Shown here piece after piece: positions 1-6,172 of a DNA stretch of 12,228 nt (positions are counted from its first letter, which is position 1; every line of letters begins with the position of its first letter). Position numbers and translations under genes: made by a program. Source of the stretch: Gemmatimonadota bacterium. Its GTDB lineage: Bacteria; Gemmatimonadota; Gemmatimonadetes; Gemmatimonadales; GWC2-71-9. The DNA lies in assembly GCA_003221825.1 (NCBI GenBank), contig QHUE01000106.1:1-12228 (forward strand), in the 5' to 3' direction. A model generated the notes under the pieces. That model made no database searches. It saw nothing but the letters and a program-made list of their open reading frames with translations, and had not been told where the DNA came from.

Positions 1-878
1 TCACCGATGCCGCCGGGGCGTTCGTCTTCGGCATCACGTCCGGCGGCTACGTGCTCAGCGTCCGCCAAATCGGTTACACGCCGCTCGACACGCAAATCGT
101 CGTCCGCGGCGACAGCACGACGACCGTTCAGGTCACGTTGCGGCACCTCGCGATCGAGCTGCCTCCCGTGACGATCACGGCGCGCCAATGCACCAACCCG
201 GGCCCACCCGACTCGACCGAGACGGTGCTACAGGCTGTATTCGACCAGCTTCAGGAGAACGCTCGCCGCTTCGAGCTCCTCGCCGACTCCTACCCGTTCC
301 GGTACCGCTTGGAGCGCACGGTCCGAACCGTGAATCAGCACGGCGACACCGGGCGAGCGACCGTGGACACGATCCGCCTTACCAGCGGCGAGGATCACGA
401 TCACCCTTACGCGGTCGGCCATGTCGTCGAGCCCGCGTGGGGCCCATGGGGGGACGGGGGCGACGGCGTGTACGTGATCCACAGCGCCGATTTGCACGAC
501 TTGGGTAACCCAGATTTCGTCGCCAGCCACTGTTTCCGCCTGGCGGGACGCGACACGATTGGTGGGGAGAGGCTGGTGCGCATCAATTTTGAACCGGCCA
601 CACGCATCGGTCCCGCCGACATGGCGGGCGCCGCGTATCTCGATTCGCTCACCTTTGAATTGCGCTATACGGAGACCTCACTGACCCGACCTGAGCGATC
701 CCCCCTGAACAATCTGCGCACCGTAAACTTTCGTACGCGCTTTCGCAGCGTCGCGCGCAACGTCTCGCTGCAGGACCTTCTCACCGTGATCACCACCTAC
801 CGATTCGGCCAGAGGCCGAAGATCGAGACGCAGCGGACGGTCGAGGTCCGCTTCAGCCGCCAACCACCTCCGCCCTAG
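1..878 (+). CDS. Secreted protein with carboxypeptidase-regulatory-like domain (5' truncated)
   Basis: The gene enters from the left edge: the frame is open from base 3 and ends at TAG 876-878. The first visible residues (TDAAGAFVFGI, then GGYVLSVRQIGYTPL) are the second half of a carboxypeptidase-regulatory-like beta-sandwich, the pattern 'TDxxGxFxF...GxYxLxVRxIGY'. The GTG at 51 lies inside this domain and is not the real start. About 230 further residues follow that I cannot place in a named family. They include two cysteines (RQCTN and SHCFRL) that could form a disulfide, and a stretch around GRDTIGGERLVRINFEP that looks beta-rich. The C-terminus ends in four prolines. Such proteins are normally exported to the periplasm or cell surface, but the signal peptide would lie upstream of this window. 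The next gene starts 55 nt downstream on the same strand and may be co-transcribed. The domain call is good; the specific function is unknown. Confidence 0.75.
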   Translation, partial: TDAAGAFVFGITSGGYVLSVRQIGYTPLDTQIVVRGDSTTTVQVTLRHLAIELPPVTITARQCTNPGPPDSTETVLQAVFDQLQENARRFELLADSYPFRYRLERTVRTVNQHGDTGRATVDTIRLTSGEDHDHPYAVGHVVEPAWGPWGDGGDGVYVIHSADLHDLGNPDFVASHCFRLAGRDTIGGERLVRINFEPATRIGPADMAGAAYLDSLTFELRYTETSLTRPERSPLNNLRTVNFRTRFRSVARNVSLQDLLTVITTYRFGQRPKIETQRTVEVRFSRQPPPP

Positions 879-891
879 CCACTTGCGCCGC

Positions 892-918
892 AGGCCCCCG
901 TGGGGGGATATGGGGCCT
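892..918 (+). promoter_or_regulatory. GC-rich inverted repeat just upstream of the ribosome binding site of the beta-propeller gene
   Basis: AGGCCCC at 892-898 pairs perfectly with GGGGCCT at 912-918 across a 13-nt loop, in the 55-nt gap between two co-directional genes. No T-tract follows, so it is not a classic intrinsic terminator. The right arm abuts the SD site AGGAGG (922-927), and the bases CCTCC at 916-920 could instead pair with GGAGG at 923-927, though through a very tight loop. A role in mRNA processing or translation control is possible but unproven; chance is realistic in DNA this GC-rich. Confidence 0.3.
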
Positions 919-921
919 CCC

Positions 922-927
922 AGGAGG
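922..927 (+). promoter_or_regulatory. Strong Shine-Dalgarno site (AGGAGG) that fixes the start of the beta-propeller gene
   Basis: A full AGGAGG lies 6 nt before ATG 934. It supports 934 over the longer in-frame options TTG 883 and ATG 910, which have no well-spaced SD. Confidence 0.75.
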
Positions 928-933
928 TCACCC

Positions 934-2907
934 ATGGCTCTGCTGCTCCTCGCGCTGCTCCAAGCTGCTCACCCAACCGCGCTGCCCGCTCAGACGCCCG
1001 GCTCGGTCGCGGCCTGGACGCTTCACTTCAACGGCGAAATTCGGTGGCAGCAGATCACCCCCGCGGGCGCCCTCCTGGTCTCGAGCGACGGGGCCCTCGC
1101 CGGCGTCGACGTCGAGCGCGGTCAGATCGCCTGGCAGAAACCGGAGCTGGGCGGCCTCCCGGTCGACAGCGTCCATATGGTGGAGGGCTCGCTCCTCATG
1201 GAAGCGGCGAAGCCAGGACTGTCGATCATTTTCGATCCGGTCACGGGCACGGCGCTGTTCGACTCTCGGCTCCTGAGTCTGACGAGAGTCGTGACGCGGC
1301 GCGTGCTGCCGCAGACGGGTACGCTGCTGGTGCACGGCCAGCGCGCCTCGGGTCCGCCTGTCGTGGCGCTGTACGACCTCAAGACCGGCAATCAGCGCTG
1401 GGTGAGCGAATCGCTCTTCCAACAGACCGAACCGAAGCGCGGCGGCCTCGGCGGATTGATGCAGGGCCTTGTGCGCATGGCCTCGGCAGCGACCACACTG
1501 GAAGTGCTCCAGGCCGGGCCAGAGGTCATCGTCGTGCATACGCTGATGGGGCTGCGCGCGCTCGATGCCAAGACGGGTGCCGTTCGCTGGTCGGCGACGC
1601 TGCCGACCGCCCGCGCGGGCAATCCTGCCAAACACGTGCGGCTCTTCCCGTCGCTCGATAAGCCCGATCGCATCTACGTCGGCTTCGACGACCGTCTCAT
1701 GGCGTACCGGCTCGCCGATGGGCAACCGCTCTGGGCCAAGCCCGCGATGATCCAGGGTTGGGTGCACGACATCGTCCAGCATCCTGCCGGAATCATCATC
1801 CTCCCCGAATCACCGCCTCCCAACGAAGCGACTGGGAACGTGCGTGTCATCAACGGCGTCGTGCAAACCGGACTCAGCGTGGCTCGCTATGAGGATGGCG
1901 CGACGATCAACCCCAAGCCCCTGCGCATGCGCGGCACCGTGACCGACGCGATGATCACCGGCGGCTCCGCCGTCCTCGCCGTTGATGCCGAGTCGCGCAC
2001 CTTCGTGAATGTGCTCGATGTCGCCACCGCGACGGTGCGGCTCGAAAAGGACGTGAAGATCAAGGGCCGGCTCGACTACGCCGAGCTGACGCCCGCGGGA
2101 TTGTTGTACATCTCACGCTCGGACCCGGCGACAAACGGGGAAGTGAACGTGATCGACCTGGCGCGAGGCGAGCAGAAGTTCAAGGACGCGATCGAGGGTG
2201 GTAAGGCGGCGGGCGAGGGGCTGCTCCACGTTGTCGAGGGATCGAGCCTGTATGTCTTCGCGGGTCGAGACCATCACCTCTATGCCGTGAATCGCCAGGA
2301 CGGCACATATCGCGCGCTTGGCGGTGAGATCAAGTTCCAGGGAGGCGAAGATCCGACGGCGATCGAGCTCCGCCCCTCAGGGGTCGTGTTGATCTCGTCG
2401 CAGAACCTCGTCATCGTCGCGCGAGACGGGCAGATCAAACAGCAGGTGTACAATCCCGCGCCGCAGCTGCCGGGACTGCTGCGGGCGCTGTACCGGATCA
2501 ATTCGGTGCGCGCCGGACTGTACGGCGCAGCCGCATCGGCCTACGGCGATGCCTTCGCGCAGATGTCCCGCCAGGCGACCGACACGACCGCGAAGCGGCT
2601 CACCGGTCAGCTGGCAGCGGCGTACTCGCAGGGCGGCGCACAGCTGACCGGCTATTCGAGCCAGGCGTCTGCTCTGGCGTCGAAGCGCTTCAAGGCCTCG
2701 CTCGCGACACCCGGATCGGTGTTTATGCTGACTCGCTCACCAGATGGGAACGGCAACGTGCTGCTGCAAATCGACAAGGACACCGCGCAGCCGCGCTCGC
2801 GCGTAGACCTCGGCAAGCAGCGCGAGCCCGTTTATGCGGTGGACGATATTTCAGGGATGCTGTTCCTGCAGACGGCGGCCGGCACGTTAACGGCGTATCG
2901 GCTCTGA
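934..2907 (+). CDS. Exported PQQ-like beta-propeller repeat protein
   Basis: A 657-residue protein. Residues 1-20 form a signal peptide (hydrophobic core LLLLALL, likely cleavage near LPAQ-T). It then shows repeated beta-propeller blades of the PQQ/WD-like type, each with a 'xLYAxDxxTGxxxW' signature: about 50-67 (ALAGVDVERGQIAW), 143-156 (VVALYDLKTGNQRW), 206-219 (GLRALDAKTGAVRW), 254-267 (RLMAYRLADGQPLW) and 448-459 (HLYAVNRQDGTY), with a closing strand at the C-terminus (GTLTAYRL). Residues about 510-595 break the pattern with an Ala/Gln/Ser-rich, probably helical segment. No PQQ-enzyme catalytic residues or haem motif (CxxCH) are visible, so it is more likely a structural or scaffold propeller than a quinoprotein dehydrogenase. 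BamB of the outer-membrane assembly machinery has a similar fold, but this protein is much longer. The n-region at ATG 934 carries no positive charge, which is odd; ATG 910 would add two arginines but lacks a spaced SD. Confidence 0.8.
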   Translation: MALLLLALLQAAHPTALPAQTPGSVAAWTLHFNGEIRWQQITPAGALLVSSDGALAGVDVERGQIAWQKPELGGLPVDSVHMVEGSLLMEAAKPGLSIIFDPVTGTALFDSRLLSLTRVVTRRVLPQTGTLLVHGQRASGPPVVALYDLKTGNQRWVSESLFQQTEPKRGGLGGLMQGLVRMASAATTLEVLQAGPEVIVVHTLMGLRALDAKTGAVRWSATLPTARAGNPAKHVRLFPSLDKPDRIYVGFDDRLMAYRLADGQPLWAKPAMIQGWVHDIVQHPAGIIILPESPPPNEATGNVRVINGVVQTGLSVARYEDGATINPKPLRMRGTVTDAMITGGSAVLAVDAESRTFVNVLDVATATVRLEKDVKIKGRLDYAELTPAGLLYISRSDPATNGEVNVIDLARGEQKFKDAIEGGKAAGEGLLHVVEGSSLYVFAGRDHHLYAVNRQDGTYRALGGEIKFQGGEDPTAIELRPSGVVLISSQNLVIVARDGQIKQQVYNPAPQLPGLLRALYRINSVRAGLYGAAASAYGDAFAQMSRQATDTTAKRLTGQLAAAYSQGGAQLTGYSSQASALASKRFKASLATPGSVFMLTRSPDGNGNVLLQIDKDTAQPRSRVDLGKQREPVYAVDDISGMLFLQTAAGTLTAYRL

Positions 2908-2913
2908 AAGCCG

Positions 2914-2944
2914 AATGTCCAATGATCATTGATCATTGGACATT
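2914..2944. repeat. 31-nt perfect AT-rich palindrome between convergent genes
   Basis: The two 15-nt arms are exact reverse complements around a single central base at 2929. The arms begin AATGTCCAATGATCA, and the octamer TGATCATT occurs at 2923-2930, 2930-2937 and, just beyond the palindrome, 2944-2951. It begins 7 nt after the stop of the beta-propeller gene and ends 15 nt before the stop of the minus-strand gene, the expected place for a bidirectional terminator. It has no G+C-rich stem and no T-run, so a standard Rho-independent mechanism is not evident. A dispersed palindromic repeat or a protein-binding site (note four GATC tetramers at 2924, 2931 and 2945, the last outside the palindrome, plus the overlap at 2924-2934) is an alternative reading. 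Confidence 0.8.
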
Positions 2945-2958
2945 GATCATTCGCCCGT

Positions 2959-3402
2959 TCAGGGCGTCGTAACGGTCGCGATCGAAAACGCCGTGCTGGT
3001 TACGGTGGCGGCGTCGCTGGCGCTCGCCTGCAGCGTGTAGGTGCCCGCCTTGTCGATCCTCAGCGTGCTGAAGGTCGCGATCCCGTTGACCGGTCTGACC
3101 AGCGTAGCGCCGCTCAGCGACGCGCCTGTCGGGTTCGACGCCAGGCCAACCGTGACGCTCTCCGTAAACGAGCTATCGATGCTGCCGACCGAGTCGCGCA
3201 CGACCACTTCGACCGGCGGCGAGATGACCTGACCGGCGTTCGCGGAGTTTGGCTGGACGAAGAACCCCAGCACCGGCGCTGTGGTGCTGCCGCCGTTGTC
3301 GCCACCGGAGATCCCCGTGAGGCCGGAACCGGTGCCGGTGAAGCAGGCACTGGCGACGGCGGTAAGCAGGACTCGAACGACGTTCGAATATCGAATTCGC
3401 AT
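2959..3402 (-). CDS. Small putative lipoprotein with a bacterial Ig-like domain
   Basis: A 147-residue protein that reads leftward from ATG 3402-3400 to TGA 2961-2959. The N-terminus (MRIRYSNVVRVLLTAVASAC) is a basic n-region, a hydrophobic core and a loose lipobox ASAC with Cys20 as the candidate lipidated residue. A Gly/Ser/Thr-rich linker (about 21-42) follows, then a single beta-sandwich module with the features of bacterial Ig-like/invasin-type repeats: VVVRDSVG, SFTESVTVGL, GASLSGATLVRPVNGIATF and AGTYTLQASA. Only one such domain is present, so it is a short stalk or cell-surface protein with no enzymatic motif. A weak SD-like AAGGCGAG precedes the start. It is convergent with the beta-propeller gene and divergent from icd, so it is transcribed on its own. 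Function is unknown. If the lipobox is not used it would be a periplasmic or secreted protein. Confidence 0.7.
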   Translation of the reverse strand: MRIRYSNVVRVLLTAVASACFTGTGSGLTGISGGDNGGSTTAPVLGFFVQPNSANAGQVISPPVEVVVRDSVGSIDSSFTESVTVGLASNPTGASLSGATLVRPVNGIATFSTLRIDKAGTYTLQASASDAATVTSTAFSIATVTTP

Positions 3403-3454
3403 ATCTCGCCTTACCCATGAGACTCCCGCGTGGTTCCCTCAGGTCACCTCTTTG

Positions 3455-3471
3455 TGGTAAACTGTGGGCCA
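3455..3471 (+). promoter_or_regulatory. Predicted extended -10 promoter of the icd operon, giving a leaderless transcript
   Basis: TGGTAAACT at 3455-3463 contains an extended -10 (TG, one base, then TAAACT; consensus TANNNT). Counting 7 nt from the last T puts transcription start at 3470-3471, which is the A of the icd ATG at 3471. There is no SD before that ATG. No convincing -35 is seen (TTCCCT at 3434-3439 is poor), as is common for extended -10 promoters. The promoter sits in the 68-nt gap that also serves the divergent lipoprotein gene. This is a prediction from sequence only. Confidence 0.5.
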
Positions 3472-4712
3472 TGCCAACACAGATTGAAGGCCGCCGCGGC
3501 GGGGCGGTCGGCGCCAAAATCGACTACCGGGACGGCCGCTGGGTCGTCCCCGACCATCCGATCATCCCGTTCATCGAAGGCGACGGCACGGGGCCCGACA
3601 TCTGGCGGGCCTCCGCCAAGGTCTTCGACGCGGCGGTGGCCAAGACGTCGGGCGGCAAACGCAGTGTCGTGTGGCGCGAGGTGCTGGCCGGCGAGAAATC
3701 GTTCAATCAGAATGGCAACTGGCTTCCGGACGAAACACTCGCGGTCATCCGCGAGCATCGCGTCGCGATCAAAGGGCCGCTGACGACGCCGGTGGGGGGC
3801 GGGATCCGCTCGCTCAACGTCGCGCTCCGGCAAATCCTCGACCTGTACGCCTGCATCAGGCCCGTCCGCTACTTCGAGGGCGTGCCGTCCCCGATGAAAG
3901 AGCCCGGCAAGCTCAACATCATCATCTTCCGGGAAAACATCGAGGACGTCTACGCGGGCATCGAGTACAAGGCGCACAGTGCTGAGGCGGATGCGGTGAT
4001 CGAGTTCCTCAGCCGGCGCTTTGGCGCGAAGATCCGCGAAGGTAGCGCGATCGGCGTCAAGCCGATGTCCAAGTTCGGATCACAGCGGCTCGTCGCGAAG
4101 GCGATCCAGCACGCCATCAAGCGGCGCCTGCCATCCGTCACGCTCGTGCACAAGGGCAACATCATGAAATTCACCGAAGGCGCCTTCCGCGACTGGGGAT
4201 ATGAAATCGCGAAGGAACGCTTCGGCGATAACACGGTACCGGAGGCGGAGGGTGGCAAGCGCAAAGAAGACGCCGGCAAGGTCATGATCAAGGATCGCAT
4301 CGCGGATTCCATGTTCCAGCAGTTGTTGCTCCGCCCGGACGAATACGCCGTCCTCGCCTCGCCCAATCTCAACGGCGATTACCTGTCCGATGCCGCCGCC
4401 GCGCAGGTCGGCGGCCTGGGACTCGCGCCCGGCGGCAACGTGGGTGACGGCTACGCGGTGTTCGAGGCGACACACGGGACGGCGCCCAAGTACGCGGGGC
4501 AGGACAAGATCAATCCCAGCAGTGTGATCCTCTCGGGCGTGATGATGTTCGAGGAGCTGGGCTGGGACGACGTCGCCCGCGCGATTGTGCGCGGGCTCGA
4601 AGGTGCGATCGGGGCGCGGCGCGTCACGTACGATCTCGCGCGGCAGATGCCGGGTGCCACCGAGGTCTCCACCTCGGCCTTCGCCGACGCCATCATCGAG
4701 CATCTGCCATGA
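3471..4712 (+). CDS. icd: NADP-dependent isocitrate dehydrogenase
   Basis: Converts isocitrate and NADP+ to 2-oxoglutarate, CO2 and NADPH in the TCA cycle; cytoplasmic homodimer. From ATG 3471 it has 413 residues, close to the 416 of E. coli Icd, and aligns with it almost position for position. The substrate loop GPLTTPVGGGIRSLNVALR includes Ser114, Asn116 and Arg120, followed by Arg130 and Arg154 (IIFRENIEDVYAGIE). The catalytic lysine is in HKGN (Lys228), metal aspartates are in NGDYLSD (303 and 307), and the coenzyme segment is ATHGTAPKYAGQDKINP. Lys340, Tyr341, Tyr387 and Arg391 match the residues that give E. coli Icd its NADP preference. Ser114 corresponds to the serine that the IDH kinase AceK phosphorylates in enterics; no such kinase is visible here. 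An in-frame ATG at 3417 would add 18 unconserved residues and lies upstream of the predicted promoter, so it is rejected. The stop overlaps pepA (ATGA). Confidence 0.97.
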   Translation: MPTQIEGRRGGAVGAKIDYRDGRWVVPDHPIIPFIEGDGTGPDIWRASAKVFDAAVAKTSGGKRSVVWREVLAGEKSFNQNGNWLPDETLAVIREHRVAIKGPLTTPVGGGIRSLNVALRQILDLYACIRPVRYFEGVPSPMKEPGKLNIIIFRENIEDVYAGIEYKAHSAEADAVIEFLSRRFGAKIREGSAIGVKPMSKFGSQRLVAKAIQHAIKRRLPSVTLVHKGNIMKFTEGAFRDWGYEIAKERFGDNTVPEAEGGKRKEDAGKVMIKDRIADSMFQQLLLRPDEYAVLASPNLNGDYLSDAAAAQVGGLGLAPGGNVGDGYAVFEATHGTAPKYAGQDKINPSSVILSGVMMFEELGWDDVARAIVRGLEGAIGARRVTYDLARQMPGATEVSTSAFADAIIEHLP

Positions 4713-6172
4713 AGACTCTGATTTCGACGCGTCCCCTGGCAAACGTGGAGACACCCTTACTCGCGGTCGTAGTCGGACAAGGGCAACCGGCGCCGCTCAA
4801 GGACGCGGGCCTCGAGCGAGCGATCGCCTCCGGGGACTACAAGGGCAAGAAGGACGAGACGCTGCTGGTCTACGGCAGCGGCAAGGCCGAGCGGATTCTG
4901 CTCGTGGGCGTGGGCAAGGCTGGGGAGATCACGCGCAGCGCGATCCGCCGCGCCGCGGCGATTGCCGCCAAGCGCGCCCGCGGCATCGGCACCAAGTCAA
5001 TCGCGTTGGCGGTCGCGCAAGAAGCGCGCGGCGGCCTCGGCGCCGCCGAGCTGGCGCAGGTGGTCATCGAAGGCGCCGCGCAGGGCGGCTGGCAGTTCAC
5101 GGAGCTTAAGAAGCCGCCTGAAGACCCCAAGCCCGAAGTCGAGTCGCTCGAGCTGGTGGTCGACGCCTCGGAGAAAAACGAAGCGGAAGCGGGCCGCCGC
5201 ATCGGCGACGCCATTGCGGCCGGCTACCTGTTCACGCGCAATCTCCAGATGCAACCCGGCAATGTCTGCACGCCGAGCTATCTCGCCGAGCAGGCCAGGA
5301 AGCTCGGGACGGCACACGGGTTCGCCGTCACCATCCTCGACAAGGCCCAGATAAAGAAGGAAGGGATGGGAGCGTTGCTCGCCGTGGCCCAGGGCAGCGC
5401 CGAGGAGCCGCGCTTCATCGTGCTCGAGTATCAGGGCGGTACTGGAGCGCCCATCGCGCTGATCGGCAAGGGGGTCACGTTCGATTCCGGCGGGATCTCG
5501 ATCAAGCCGGCGCTGAACATGGAGGACATGAAGTTCGACAAGTCGGGCGCCACCGCCGTGCTCGGCGCGTTCGAGGTCCTGGGACGACTGCAGCCAAAGA
5601 TCAACGTGGTCGGTTTGATCCCGGCCACCGAAAACCTGCCGTCGGGTACGGCCATCAAGCCCGGCGACGTCGTGAAGAGTCACCTCGGCAAGACGATCGA
5701 GATCATCAACACCGACGCCGAAGGGCGGCTCATTTTGTGCGACGCGCTGTCGTACGCCCGCCGCTTCAAACCGGCCGCCGCGATCGACGCCGCCACGCTG
5801 ACGGGCGCCGTGGTCATCGCGCTCGGCCATCACGCCATCGGCATGCTCGGCAACGACGAGGCGCTGCTGGCCGAGGTGCGCGATGCGGGCGAGCGCGCCG
5901 GCGAGCGCTGCTGGCCGCTGCCGCTGTGGGATGAATACCGCGAGCTGCTCAAGTCCGATGTCGCCGACGTAAAGAATTCGGGCGGGCGGTCCGCCGGCAC
6001 GATCGCGGGCGCGTGGTTCCTGCGCGAGTTCGTCGACAGCTTCCCGTGGGTGCATCTCGACATCGCCGGGACCGCGTACCTCGAGGGCGAAGGGGCGGGC
6101 CACGCCAAGGGACCGACGGCGATTGGGGTCCGCCTGTTCACGGAATTCCTGCTCAAACGCGCCGGCGCGTGA
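4709..6172 (+). CDS. pepA: Leucyl aminopeptidase, M17 family (cytosol aminopeptidase)
   Basis: A 487-residue metallo-aminopeptidase that removes N-terminal residues from peptides, normally a cytoplasmic hexamer with two metal ions. The N-terminal macro-like domain covers about 1-165 and the catalytic domain about 166-487. The signature NTDAEGRL is exact (Asn334 to Leu341). By alignment with E. coli PepA the metal ligands are Lys254 and Asp259 (GKGVTFDSGG), Asp277 (MKFD), Asp336 and Glu338, and the catalytic pair is Lys266 and Arg340; all are present. The ATG at 4709 overlaps the icd stop as ATGA with no clear SD, so translation is probably coupled to icd. The stop in turn overlaps the GTG of the next gene. 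PepA of enterics also binds DNA at Xer recombination sites, but nothing here indicates that role. Family assignment is firm. Confidence 0.96.
   Translation: MKTLISTRPLANVETPLLAVVVGQGQPAPLKDAGLERAIASGDYKGKKDETLLVYGSGKAERILLVGVGKAGEITRSAIRRAAAIAAKRARGIGTKSIALAVAQEARGGLGAAELAQVVIEGAAQGGWQFTELKKPPEDPKPEVESLELVVDASEKNEAEAGRRIGDAIAAGYLFTRNLQMQPGNVCTPSYLAEQARKLGTAHGFAVTILDKAQIKKEGMGALLAVAQGSAEEPRFIVLEYQGGTGAPIALIGKGVTFDSGGISIKPALNMEDMKFDKSGATAVLGAFEVLGRLQPKINVVGLIPATENLPSGTAIKPGDVVKSHLGKTIEIINTDAEGRLILCDALSYARRFKPAAAIDAATLTGAVVIALGHHAIGMLGNDEALLAEVRDAGERAGERCWPLPLWDEYRELLKSDVADVKNSGGRSAGTIAGAWFLREFVDSFPWVHLDIAGTAYLEGEGAGHAKGPTAIGVRLFTEFLLKRAGA

Noticed and set aside
928..1782. Minus-strand open frame (284 codons) opposite the beta-propeller gene
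   Set aside because: Composition typical of an antisense shadow in high-GC DNA (His/Arg/Asp/Glu-rich), no motif, no ribosome site.
2914..2944. Classic Rho-independent terminator
   Set aside because: The palindrome is AT-rich and has no T-run on either strand, so I describe it only as a palindrome with possible terminator role.
3441..3449. AGGTCACCT palindrome in the icd upstream region as an operator
   Set aside because: Only four base pairs per arm around one base; such short palindromes are expected by chance and no second copy is nearby.
3417..3470. Longer icd start at ATG 3417
   Set aside because: It adds 18 residues not found in Icd proteins and would place the start codon upstream of the predicted -10 box.
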